Below the pieces are notes generated by a model, which worked only from the letters and a program-made list of their open reading frames with translations, was not told the origin of the DNA and did no database searches. Made by a program: the position numbers and the translations under genes. 64,000 bases of DNA. Source: Zavarzinia aquatilis. GTDB taxonomy: Bacteria > Pseudomonadota > Alphaproteobacteria > Zavarziniales > Zavarziniaceae. Shown piece after piece: positions 42,327-50,371 of this stretch. Within the stretch, counting starts at the first letter, position 1. The number at the start of each line of letters is the position of its first letter. The stretch covers positions 208,324 to 272,323 of the forward strand of contig NZ_QGLE01000006.1 of the NCBI RefSeq assembly GCF_003173035.1, in the 5' to 3' direction.

Positions 42327-43667
42327 TCAGACGTTCAGCAGTAGATGTTCGCGTTCCCATGCCGAGATCACCTGTTGATAGGCGTCATGTTCTGCCTGCT
42401 TCACTTCCATGAGCAGCGTGACGAATTCTTCCCCCAGCACCTCGCCCAGCTCGCTCGCGCCCTTCAGTTTGTTGAGGGCATCGGGGAGGTAACGGGGAAG
42501 CGCGAATTTCCGGCTGTACGCACTGCCGCTGATCGGATCGGTCGGCTCCAGTTCATTTATCATGCCAAGGTAGCCGCAGGCCAGAGAAGCTGCGATGACA
42601 AGATAAGGATTCGCGTCGGCGCCGGGCACCCGGTTCTCGACCCGGCGGGCTTCCGGCCCCGATTCCGGCACGCGAAGGCCGGCGGTGCGGTTTTCCCGCG
42701 CCCAGTGCAGGTTGATCGGCGCCGACATGAAGCGGGTCAGCCGGCGATAGGAATTCACGTTGGGCGCGATCAGCGGCATGGCCGCCGGCAGGTACTTCTG
42801 CAGGCCGGCGATATGGGACCGGAACAGCGGCGTGTCGTTGCTTTCCGCGTCCGAGAACAGGTTGCGCCCGGTCTTGATGTCCACGACCGACTGGTGGATG
42901 TGCATGGCGCTGCCCGGTTCCTCGGAATAGGGCTTGGCCATGAAGGTCGCATAAACGCCGTGGCGCATCGCCGCCTGGCGCACGGTGCGCTTGAACATGA
43001 AGGCCTGGTCGGCCATCGACATCGGATCGGCGTGATTGAAGTTGATCTCGCACTGGGCGCGGCCGGCCTCGTGGATCAGCGTGTCGACGTCGAGTTCCTG
43101 CGCCTCGCAATACTGATAGACGTCCTCGAAGATCGGATCGAATTCATTGACCGCGTCGATGCCATAGGACTGGCTGCCGGTCTCGGCCCGGCCGGAGCGG
43201 CCGACCGGCGGCTGCAGCGGATAGTCGGGGTCGACGTTCTTGGCGCAGAGGTAGAATTCCAGCTCGGGCGCGACGATGGCCTTCCAGCCCTTGGCGGCGT
43301 AAAGGTCGATCACCCGGCGCAGCACCTGACGGGGCGCGATGGGCACCGGCCTTCCGTCGCGATAGACGCAGTCGTTGATCACCTGCGCCGTCGGATCCTC
43401 GTACCAGGGCACCAGCGACAAAGTGTCCGGGTCCGGGCGCAGGACGACGTCCGGCTCGGTCGGGTCGGTCACTTCCGAGTCGATGAATTCGCCGGTCACC
43501 GTCTGCGAGAAGATCGACTCGGGCAGGCGGAGCGAGGAATCGGTCTGGCTCTTCAGGAATTTCGAGGTCGGCAGGATCTTGCCGCGCGCGACGCCCGAGA
43601 TATCGGGGACGAGGCATTCGACCTCGGTGATGTGTCTTTCGTGAAGCCAGGTATCAAGCTGCGACAT
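42327..43667 (-). CDS. Glutamine synthetase family protein (gamma-glutamylpolyamine synthetase-like)
   Basis: 446 residues from ATG 43667, a 14-base overlap with the upstream hydrolase gene. Glutamine-synthetase fold: EFYLCAKNVD-type metal Glu (APELEFYL), GRAQCEINF, SAMHIHQSVVD with the ATP/metal motif and NSYRRLTRFMSAPINLHWA, then RVENRVPGADANPYLVIAASLACG. The short length, absence of the adenylylation Tyr motif and pairing with a PuuD-like hydrolase point to gamma-glutamylation of putrescine or another amine (PuuA/GlnA3 type) rather than ammonia assimilation. Substrate is inferred from context. Confidence 0.87.
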   Translation of the reverse strand: MSQLDTWLHERHITEVECLVPDISGVARGKILPTSKFLKSQTDSSLRLPESIFSQTVTGEFIDSEVTDPTEPDVVLRPDPDTLSLVPWYEDPTAQVINDCVYRDGRPVPIAPRQVLRRVIDLYAAKGWKAIVAPELEFYLCAKNVDPDYPLQPPVGRSGRAETGSQSYGIDAVNEFDPIFEDVYQYCEAQELDVDTLIHEAGRAQCEINFNHADPMSMADQAFMFKRTVRQAAMRHGVYATFMAKPYSEEPGSAMHIHQSVVDIKTGRNLFSDAESNDTPLFRSHIAGLQKYLPAAMPLIAPNVNSYRRLTRFMSAPINLHWARENRTAGLRVPESGPEARRVENRVPGADANPYLVIAASLACGYLGMINELEPTDPISGSAYSRKFALPRYLPDALNKLKGASELGEVLGEEFVTLLMEVKQAEHDAYQQVISAWEREHLLLNV

Positions 43668-44439
43668 GGGCCCCATTCCCTTTGCGTTGTGCCGCATACT
43701 GGCGGGCGGCGGCCCCGAAGGCCTCGAACAGGCGCATGGACACCGGATTGTCCAAGGCCTTCCATTCTGGATGCCACTGCACCGATATGACAAGGCCGGG
43801 CGCGTCGGGCGCGGTCACGGCCTCGACGGTGCCGTCGGGTGCCATCGCCTCGATGCGCAGCGTCGGCGCGAGCCGGTCGATGGCCTGGCCGTGCAGGGAA
43901 TTGACGGTGAAGCCCCGCTCGCCGGTCAGGCGCTCGAACAAGCCGCCGGGGGTGACGGCGACCTCGTGGGCCGGGCCGTATTTCACCTCGATCGGCTGGT
44001 CGTCCGGCGCCCGGTGATCGAGGCGGCCAGGCAGTTCCTGGACATGCTGGAAGAGGCTGCCGCCCAACGCGACGTTCAGTTCCTGATGGCCGCGGCAGAT
44101 GGCGAAGACCGGCATTCCCCGCGCGATGGCGGCGGCGATCAGCGGCAGGGTGGTGGCGTCGCGCTGTTCGTCGTGCAGCGTGCCCGGGCGGCTGGCCTCG
44201 CCCTGATAGCGGGCGGGATGGACGTTGGACGGGCTGCCGGTGAACAGCAGGCCGTCGAGCGTGCCCAGCACGGCGTCGACCGGCAGCGGCGGGTCGAGGC
44301 TGGGGATCAGCAGCGGCAGGCAGCGCGCCGCCTCGGCCACCGCGGCGATATATTTCTCGCCGACGATATTGAACGGATGGCCTTCGATGGCCCGCGTGCA
44401 GGCCGGAATGCCGATGACGGGAAACAACGGATCGTACAT
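43654..44439 (-). CDS. Gamma-glutamyl-GABA hydrolase family protein (PuuD-like, peptidase C26)
   Basis: 261 residues. Class I glutamine amidotransferase fold with the nucleophile Cys in VFAICRGHQELNVALGG, the oxyanion segment GLLFTGSPSNVHPARY, and the His/Glu pair in VISVQWHPEWKA. It should hydrolyse gamma-glutamyl amides such as gamma-glutamyl-GABA in the cytoplasm. It is translationally coupled with the glutamine-synthetase-like gene (14-base overlap), as in Puu-type polyamine pathways; the oxidase and aldehyde dehydrogenase steps are absent here. Four tandem hairpins lie directly upstream of its start. Confidence 0.88.
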   Translation of the reverse strand: MYDPLFPVIGIPACTRAIEGHPFNIVGEKYIAAVAEAARCLPLLIPSLDPPLPVDAVLGTLDGLLFTGSPSNVHPARYQGEASRPGTLHDEQRDATTLPLIAAAIARGMPVFAICRGHQELNVALGGSLFQHVQELPGRLDHRAPDDQPIEVKYGPAHEVAVTPGGLFERLTGERGFTVNSLHGQAIDRLAPTLRIEAMAPDGTVEAVTAPDAPGLVISVQWHPEWKALDNPVSMRLFEAFGAAARQYAAQRKGNGAHVAA

Positions 44440-44454
44440 GACCTAGGGCTACCA

Positions 44455-44596
44455 CGCCCGGCCTTTGCCGGGCAACGTCCGAGACGCCCGGCCTTTGCCG
44501 GGCAATGTCTGAAGACGCCCGGCCTTTGCCGGGCAATGTCCGAGACGCCCGGCCTTTGCCGGGCAAGGTCTGAAGGCCCCCGGCACAGGCCGGGAT
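44455..44596. repeat. Four tandem 30-31 bp hairpin units plus a related palindrome
   Basis: Copies start at 44455, 44485, 44516 and 44546. Each has the palindrome GCCCGGCctttGCCGGGC, followed by a nearly constant linker (AACGTCCGAGA, AATGTCTGAAGA, AATGTCCGAGA, AAGGTCTGAAG). A diverged fifth palindrome, CCCGGCacaGGCCGGGA, follows (about 44579-44594). The linkers are only 12-13 bases, far shorter than CRISPR spacers, and nearly identical. The array fills the gap between lolA and the puuD-like gene, ending 16 bases before the latter's start codon. Confidence 0.85.
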
Positions 44597-44613
44597 GGCG
44601 AGAGTGGAAGGCC

Positions 44614-45270
44614 CTAGCGGTCGTGGCGCGAGGTGGTGACGCCGGGCGGGTCGTTGAAGACGAAGAGCTTGGGATCGAAATCCCCGTCGCGCTTCACGTC
44701 GTCGAGGGTGACGACGGTGTTGATGCCCTGGGAGTCGAGAACCTGCCACTGGCGGAACTCGAAGGGGTTCTCGGTGAAGATCAGGGTCAGGCGGCCGTCG
44801 TCCTTGTTGGCCGGCGAGATGATCGAGACGCCGAAGGCCTGGGAATCGCGCACGACGTCGGTCACTTCCAGCCCGTCGTCGAACGCGACCTTCTCGCGCA
44901 CGAGGACGCCGATGGGTGTCCGGCCGAGCGGATAGCGGTCGACCTGCTTGATTTCCTTGTCGTAGACGACGAGCCAGGTGCCGTCGGCGACGATCAGCAG
45001 GGGCACCGGCGGATCATATTCGAAGCGCAGGCGGCCCGGGCGGCTCATGTACAGCTTGCCCTCGGCCATGCCGCCGTTGGAATCGACCTGGGTAAAGCGC
45101 GCCTCGAGGCGGCGGAAGCTGTTGAACAGGCCTTCGACCCGGGCGACGTCGCCCTTGTCCTTGTCGGACAGGCCGGCGGCGCGCGCCGAGCCGAACAAAG
45201 GTGCCGCGACAAGCCCGAGGGCGAGGCCAAGCACACCCCGGCGGTTCGGGGAAAGGAACATCGTCGACAT
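44614..45270 (-). CDS. lolA: Outer membrane lipoprotein carrier protein LolA
   Basis: 218 residues from ATG 45270 (ATG 45261 three codons later is possible). Signal sequence RRGVLGLALGLVAAPLFGSARA. The LolA half-barrel has VEGLFNSFRRLEARFTQVDSNG, GKLYMSRPGRLRFEYDPPVPLLIVADG and VVYDKEIKQVDRYPLGRTP, with the conserved PGRLRFEY motif. It is a periplasmic chaperone taking lipoproteins from LolCDE to the outer membrane. It diverges from the malonyl-CoA decarboxylase gene (168 bases between) and is followed by the tandem hairpin array. Confidence 0.92.
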   Translation of the reverse strand: MSTMFLSPNRRGVLGLALGLVAAPLFGSARAAGLSDKDKGDVARVEGLFNSFRRLEARFTQVDSNGGMAEGKLYMSRPGRLRFEYDPPVPLLIVADGTWLVVYDKEIKQVDRYPLGRTPIGVLVREKVAFDDGLEVTDVVRDSQAFGVSIISPANKDDGRLTLIFTENPFEFRQWQVLDSQGINTVVTLDDVKRDGDFDPKLFVFNDPPGVTTSRHDR

Positions 45271-45438
45271 GGCGGGGAAGGTGATCCAGCAATTTGACCA
45301 AAGCAAGGCCCGAAGGCGCATGGCAGATCAACACGGGCAAACGGGGCGTGTTCCGCCGAAAGCCCGGCCTTGAAGCCCGGCGCCGGGGCCGGCATTCTGG
45401 CCGGGCGCCGCCGACGGCGCGCGGGAGACCAGCGATCC

Positions 45439-46902
45439 ATGGGCACATCGGGTTTCATTTCCGGCCTGCTCGACACGATTTCCAACCGGGGGCGCGCCCT
45501 GTTCGAGCGCGGCAAGGGGCCGGCCGGCCTCGGCCCGAATGGCCGGCCCGATTTCGGCCCGCTGGTGGAGGCACTGTTGTCCGGCCGGGGCGAAGCCTCG
45601 GGCGTGGCCCGCGCGCGGCGCATTCTCGAGCTGTGGACCGCCGCCAGCGACGACGGTAAGCGCGATTTCCTGCTGCTGCTCGCCCGGGTCTATGGCCCGC
45701 GACTGGACCGGCTCGATGCCGCCATCGACGCCTATCAGGCCAATCCCGGCCCCTCGACCATCAGCGCCCTGTCGCGCGCGGCCGAACCCCGCCGGCAGGA
45801 AGTGCTGCGCCGCCTCAACCTCGCGCCCGGGGGGATTTCCTGCCTGGTCGAGATGCGCCGCTTCCTGCTGACGATCCGGGCGCAGGATCCGACGCTGCCT
45901 GCCCTCGACGAGGATTTCATCCATCTGTTCTCGAGCTGGTTCAACCGCGGCTTCCTCGTCCTCAAGAAGATCGACTGGTCGACCCCGGCCAATGTGCTCG
46001 AGCGCATCATCCGCTACGAGGCGGTGCATCAGATCCATGGCTGGGACGAATTGCGCCGCCGCCTTGCCCCGCCCGACCGCCGGCTCTATGCCTTCTTCCA
46101 TCCGCAGCTGGTGGACGATCCGCTGATCTTCGTCGAGGTGGCGCTGGAGCCGGCGATCCCGGGCACCATCCAGGACGTCCTCGCCGAGAAGCGCGAGCCG
46201 ATCGACCCCGCCCGGGCGACGACGGCGGTGTTCTATTCCATCTCCAACTGTCAGGAAGGGCTGAAGGGGATTTCCTTCGGCAATTTCCTGATCAAGCAGG
46301 TGGTCGAGGAATTGCGTCACGACCTGCCGCAGATCGACACTTTCGTCACCCTCTCGCCCATTCCGGGCTTCGCCCGCTGGCTGGACGCGCGCCGTCATGC
46401 CGGCGACGGCGAGCGGGGGCAGGACGGCGCCGCGGTCGATCCGGCGGCCTTCCCGACCGCGGCGGAGCGGGATGTCCTGCAGGCCCTCGACCGGCCGGAC
46501 TGGACCCTGTCGCATGAAACCGCCATCGCGGTGAATGCCGTCCTGCTGCGGGGCGCCGCGCATTACTTCCTGAAGGCCCGCACCGCCGATGGGCGGGTGA
46601 TCGACCCCGTCGCGCGCTTCCACCTCGGCAATGGCGCCCGGCTGGAGCGGGTCAACGCGCTGGGCGACCGTTCGATGAACGGGATGCGCCAGTCCCATGG
46701 CCTGATGGTCAATTACCTCTACCGCCTCGAGGACATCGAGGCCAACCACGAAGCCCTGGTGACGCGGGGTGAAGTCGTCGCCGCCCCGGCGGTTCAGCTC
46801 CTGCTGGCCCCGGCGTCGTCTTCGGAAGAGCTGTCGGGCGGCAGTGTCGGCGAGCGCCTGCGTCGCCTGTCGCGCCGCCGGAAAGTCGCCGCGGAGGAAT
46901 AA
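45439..46902 (+). CDS. Malonyl-CoA decarboxylase
   Basis: 487 residues from ATG 45439. It converts malonyl-CoA to acetyl-CoA. The N-terminal helical domain (about 10-175) is followed by the catalytic GNAT-like domain with FSSWFNRGFLVLKKIDWSTPANVLERII, FFHPQLVDDPLIFVEVAL, SISNCQEGLKGISFGNFLIKQV and the active-site region TLSPIPGFARWL (Ser), with the catalytic His in FHLGNGARLERVN. No targeting sequence, so cytoplasmic. It overlaps the malonyl-CoA synthetase start by one base (TAATG). Together they turn malonate into acetyl-CoA, or clear malonyl-CoA. A CGGCGCC/GGCGCCG stem occurs in its leader (45378-45410). Confidence 0.93.
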   Translation: MGTSGFISGLLDTISNRGRALFERGKGPAGLGPNGRPDFGPLVEALLSGRGEASGVARARRILELWTAASDDGKRDFLLLLARVYGPRLDRLDAAIDAYQANPGPSTISALSRAAEPRRQEVLRRLNLAPGGISCLVEMRRFLLTIRAQDPTLPALDEDFIHLFSSWFNRGFLVLKKIDWSTPANVLERIIRYEAVHQIHGWDELRRRLAPPDRRLYAFFHPQLVDDPLIFVEVALEPAIPGTIQDVLAEKREPIDPARATTAVFYSISNCQEGLKGISFGNFLIKQVVEELRHDLPQIDTFVTLSPIPGFARWLDARRHAGDGERGQDGAAVDPAAFPTAAERDVLQALDRPDWTLSHETAIAVNAVLLRGAAHYFLKARTADGRVIDPVARFHLGNGARLERVNALGDRSMNGMRQSHGLMVNYLYRLEDIEANHEALVTRGEVVAAPAVQLLLAPASSSEELSGGSVGERLRRLSRRRKVAAEE

Positions 46903-48416
46903 TGGCGAATTATCTCTTCGACCGCCTGCTCTCGCCGGCGGTGCCGCCGGACCGTCCCTTCATCCAGCCGGGGCCGGGCCCCGGGCTCGATTACGGGGCC
47001 TTGCGGCGGGCCACGGGGCGTCTGGCCCATGTTCTCGCCGGGCTCGGCGTCCTGCCCGGCGACCGGGTCGCGGTCCAGGTCGACAAATCGGTCGATGCCC
47101 TCGTGCTCTATCTCGCCTGCGTGCGGGCGGGGGCGGTGTTCCTGCCGCTCAACACCGGCTATACCCCGGCCGAGGTCGATTATTTCGTCGGCGACGCGAG
47201 GCCCCGCCTGCTGGTCACCGGCAGCGGTGGCGCGGCAGCGGCGCGGGACATCGCGGCCCGCCACGGCGCGCGGGTCGAGACGCTGGACCCGGCGGGCACC
47301 GGCAGCCTGCAGGTCGCGGCCGAGGCGGCGCCGGACGATTTCGCCACCGTGCCCCGGGGCGCCGAAGACCTCGCCGCCATCCTCTATACCTCGGGCACCA
47401 CCGGGCGGTCGAAGGGGGCGATGCTGTCCCACGCCAATCTGGCGTCCAACGCGGAAACCCTGGTCGATTACTGGCGCTTCACGGCCGGCGACGTGCTGAT
47501 CCACGCCCTGCCGATCTTCCACACCCACGGGCTCTTCGTCGCGACCAATGTGATCCTGCTCGCCGGGGCGTCCATGATCTTCCTCGCGAGGTTCGACGCG
47601 GGCGAAGTCCTGTCGCTGATGCCCCGGGCGACCTGCCTGATGGGGGTGCCAACCTTCTATACCCGCCTCGTCGATCATCCCGGCCTCGACCGGGCGGCGG
47701 TTTCGGGGATGCGCCTGTTCATCTCCGGCTCCGCCCCGCTGCTGGCCGAGACGCACCGGGATTTCGCGGCCAGGACCGGTCACGCCATCCTCGAGCGTTA
47801 CGGCATGACCGAGACCAACATGAACACCTCGAACCCCTATGACCGGGAACGGGTGCCGGGCACCGTCGGCTTTCCGTTGCCGGGTGTCGCCTTGCGCATC
47901 GCCGATCCCGAGAGTGGCGCGGCGATGGCGCCGGGCGCGATCGGCATGATCGAGGTGAAGGGCCCCAATGTCTTCAAGGGGTACTGGCAGATGCCCGAGA
48001 AGACGGCGGCGGAATTCCGGCCGGACGGCTTCTTCATCACCGGCGATCTTGGAAGGGTGGACGAGCGGGGCTATGTCCACATTGTCGGACGGGGCAAGGA
48101 CCTGGTGATTTCGGGCGGCTTCAATGTCTACCCGAAGGAAGTCGAAGGCGAGATCGACGCTCTGCCCGGCGTGATCGAAAGCGCGGTGATCGGCCTGCCC
48201 CATGCCGATTTCGGCGAAGGCGTGACGGCGGTCGTCGTCCGGCGCAAGGGCGCGGATGTGACGGAGGCGGCGGTGCTCGATGCCCTCGCCGAGCGGCTGG
48301 CGAAATTCAAGCAGCCCAAGGCGGTGATCTTCGTCGACGATCTGCCGCGCAACACGATGGGCAAGGTGCAGAAGAATATCCTGCGCGAGACCTACAAGGG
48401 TCTCTATGCCGGTTGA
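46902..48416 (+). CDS. matB: Malonyl-CoA synthetase
   Basis: 504 residues. ANL-family ligase: YTSGTTGRSKGAMLSHANL starts at residue 162, HALPIFHTHGLFVATNVILLAG is the MatB-type substrate region, LERYGMTETNMNTSNPY, GDLGRVDERGYVHIVGRGKDLVISGG, and LPRNTMGKVQKNILR contains the catalytic, acylatable Lys. It activates malonate (and possibly methylmalonate) with ATP and CoA. Translationally coupled to malonyl-CoA decarboxylase. No malonate transporter or MatR-type regulator is adjacent. Its last 13 bases overlap the convergent methyltransferase gene. Confidence 0.93.
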   Translation: MANYLFDRLLSPAVPPDRPFIQPGPGPGLDYGALRRATGRLAHVLAGLGVLPGDRVAVQVDKSVDALVLYLACVRAGAVFLPLNTGYTPAEVDYFVGDARPRLLVTGSGGAAAARDIAARHGARVETLDPAGTGSLQVAAEAAPDDFATVPRGAEDLAAILYTSGTTGRSKGAMLSHANLASNAETLVDYWRFTAGDVLIHALPIFHTHGLFVATNVILLAGASMIFLARFDAGEVLSLMPRATCLMGVPTFYTRLVDHPGLDRAAVSGMRLFISGSAPLLAETHRDFAARTGHAILERYGMTETNMNTSNPYDRERVPGTVGFPLPGVALRIADPESGAAMAPGAIGMIEVKGPNVFKGYWQMPEKTAAEFRPDGFFITGDLGRVDERGYVHIVGRGKDLVISGGFNVYPKEVEGEIDALPGVIESAVIGLPHADFGEGVTAVVVRRKGADVTEAAVLDALAERLAKFKQPKAVIFVDDLPRNTMGKVQKNILRETYKGLYAG

Positions 48417-49261
48417 ATGTCCGTGGGCTGGCCGCCGGGAACGGCCATGGGCCTGAGCGTGAGCAGCTTTTCCGCCTTGGCCCTGTAGCGGTCGATACGG
48501 GCCTCACGGCCGCGGTCGACGGCCAAGCGGATCGCGGCGTTCTGATAGATGCCCTGCCGGCGGAACCAGGCAAATCCCTTATCCCAGTCACGCGTGCTGC
48601 AGAAGTGGGCGAAGTCGATCACCGACCCAACCTTAATGGCCCAGCGGAAATCCAGATCGCGTGCATCCAGGAATTCGTAGAGGGCGAGAAATTCATTTTC
48701 GACGAACGAGGCGTAGTTGATCAGCTCGTCGAAGACGATGACTGTCTCGGTATCGAGGTAGGGACCGATATGCCGGAAGACTGTGTTCGCCGACGAATAG
48801 ATGTCGCAATCGACATGAAGCAGGCCGACCCGACGGTCATGGGGTCGCTGCTTCACGAAATCCGGCAGGGTGTCCTCGAAATAGCCAGCAATCAGCCGGA
48901 CATTGGATTTTACTGCAGGCAACCGCGGCAGCGCGAAATCCAGCTTCCAGTCACTCCGGCCATCCGGCGGAAAGCCGCTGAAACTGTCGAAGCCGTAAAG
49001 TTCGCGCTCGGGTAGCAGCCCGGCGAGGAGATTGATGGTATTGCCCTTCCACACGCCAAATTCGAGCACATCGCCCGGCGACGCGTTCCGCAGCATTCTG
49101 GCGGCCCGGCGCAGGAGCGGTTTGGCGGGCTTGCGATCGCTGCGCCGCCATCGCCACCAATAGGGATGAATCGCGATCCCCTCGCGGGGGTAGCGGGCGA
49201 ATGCATCCAGCAGGAAGGCGTAGTAGCGGATGGGGTCCAGTGTCTGGGTTGCACCCTTCAT
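48404..49261 (-). CDS. TylF/MycF-type class I methyltransferase
   Basis: 285 residues. The SAM-binding motif is in GDVLEFGVWKGNTINLLAGLLPERELYGFDSFSGFPPD, with a DSF acidic loop. RVGLLHVDCDIYSSANTVFRHIGPYL holds the metal-binding Asp residues seen in TylF/MycF macrocin O-methyltransferases, and DELINYASFVENEFLALYEFL follows. The acceptor is probably a sugar or similar hydroxyl compound, but no natural-product or glycan cluster is nearby. The gene looks somewhat less GC-rich than its neighbours. A 10-base G/C tract lies 49 bases upstream of its start. Tail overlap with matB. Confidence 0.8.
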   Translation of the reverse strand: MKGATQTLDPIRYYAFLLDAFARYPREGIAIHPYWWRWRRSDRKPAKPLLRRAARMLRNASPGDVLEFGVWKGNTINLLAGLLPERELYGFDSFSGFPPDGRSDWKLDFALPRLPAVKSNVRLIAGYFEDTLPDFVKQRPHDRRVGLLHVDCDIYSSANTVFRHIGPYLDTETVIVFDELINYASFVENEFLALYEFLDARDLDFRWAIKVGSVIDFAHFCSTRDWDKGFAWFRRQGIYQNAAIRLAVDRGREARIDRYRAKAEKLLTLRPMAVPGGQPTDIQPA

Positions 49262-49327
49262 TTGTGTTTTCCGAACGAGGGGCCGGCGCCGGCACTACAG
49301 GACATTTCAGGGGGGGGGGAGCGACAG

Positions 49328-49358
49328 GAGAACGCGGCGGTAACGCCGCCGCGTTCTC
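49328..49358. terminator. Perfect 13-bp hairpin after the SDR gene
   Basis: GAGAACGCGGCGG / CCGCCGCGTTCTC with a five-base loop, 15 bases beyond the stop codon of the dehydrogenase gene on the minus strand. The following bases on that strand become a C run, not T, so it is either an atypical intrinsic terminator or a Rho-associated stem. Confidence 0.65.
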
Positions 49359-49373
49359 AGGCCCGATGTCAGA

Positions 49374-50258
49374 TCACGAAAAGATCGTGGCGAGCTTTTC
49401 GTTCGACGAGAAGGCGGGGGTCGCCTTGCTCATGTCGGCGATCTTGTCCCAGGCGGCGGCGACGTCATCGACGCTCGCCTCGGCGCCCAGCTTCACGCCC
49501 GCGCCCTCGACGATCTGCACGAGCGAGTAGTAGCCGGCGCCCGCCTCGAGGATGACGCCGTTCGGGCTGTTTTCCTGCACGAGGTGCAGGACACCGGCGG
49601 TGACGAGTTCCGGCTTCAGGCTCTCGAGGATGGCGGGCGGCAGCAGGTTCTCGGTCATGCGGGTGGCGGCGACCGGCGCGATCGTGTTCACGCGGATGTC
49701 GTTCTTCTGGCCTTCCAGCTTGATCGTGTTCATCAGGCCGACCAGGCCGAGCTTGGCCGAGCCGTAGTTGGCCTGACCGAAGTTGCCATAGAGGCCCGAG
49801 GCCGAGGAGGTCATGACCACGCGGCCGTAGTTGTTGGCCTGCAGGTGCGGCCAGGCGGCCTTGGTGACATAGACCGAGCCCATCAGGTGCACTTCGATGA
49901 CCAGCTTGAAGTCGGCCAGTTCGACCTTGGAGAAGCTCTTGTCGCGCAGGATGCCCGCGTTGTTGATGACGATGTCGAGCTTGCCGTAGGTGTCGATGGC
50001 GGTCTTCACCAGGGCTTCGGCGGTCTCGGGGGTCGAGACGGAATTGGTGTCGGCGACGGCTTCGCCGCCCAGCGCCTTGATCTCGTCGACGACGCGCTGC
50101 GCCGCGCCGGCCGAGGAGCCGGAGCCATCGACGGCACCGCCCAGATCGTTGACGACGACCTTGGCGCCGCGCGCGGCAAGGGCCAGCGCATGGCTGCGGC
50201 CAAGGCCGCCGCCGGCGCCGGTGACGATGGCGACGCGATTGTCAAAGCGAATGGACAT
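49374..50258 (-). CDS. Short-chain dehydrogenase, MFE-2 3-hydroxyacyl-CoA type
   Basis: 294 residues. NAD(H)-binding TGAGGGLGRSHALALAARGAKVVVNDLGG (13-41), INNAGILRDKSF, catalytic Ser in VVMTSSASGLYGNFGQANYGSAKLGLVG with Tyr and Lys (YxxxK), and NTIAPVAATRMT. The GRSHALALAARGAKVVVNDLGG and NYGSAKLGL sequences are those of the peroxisomal multifunctional enzyme type 2 dehydrogenase domain, so (R)-3-hydroxyacyl-CoA is a likely substrate; an extra C-terminal stretch (about 250-294) extends beyond the core. No hydratase or SCP2 domain is attached. Monocistronic, ended by the hairpin at 49328-49358. Confidence 0.88.
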   Translation of the reverse strand: MSIRFDNRVAIVTGAGGGLGRSHALALAARGAKVVVNDLGGAVDGSGSSAGAAQRVVDEIKALGGEAVADTNSVSTPETAEALVKTAIDTYGKLDIVINNAGILRDKSFSKVELADFKLVIEVHLMGSVYVTKAAWPHLQANNYGRVVMTSSASGLYGNFGQANYGSAKLGLVGLMNTIKLEGQKNDIRVNTIAPVAATRMTENLLPPAILESLKPELVTAGVLHLVQENSPNGVILEAGAGYYSLVQIVEGAGVKLGAEASVDDVAAAWDKIADMSKATPAFSSNEKLATIFS

Positions 50259-50371
50259 GCGAACTCTCCCTTTTTTGTGTCTCGCAAGCAGATACAGGCC
50301 CGGGGGGTTCTATCGCGAACGGCGGACGGAAGGTCAAGCGCGCATTGTGCCCCGCGGCAAGCCGGCGGCGC

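Noticed and set aside
44455..44575. CRISPR array
   Set aside because: Units are 30-31 bp in total with nearly identical 12-13 base linkers. Real spacers are longer and unique, and no cas genes are present.
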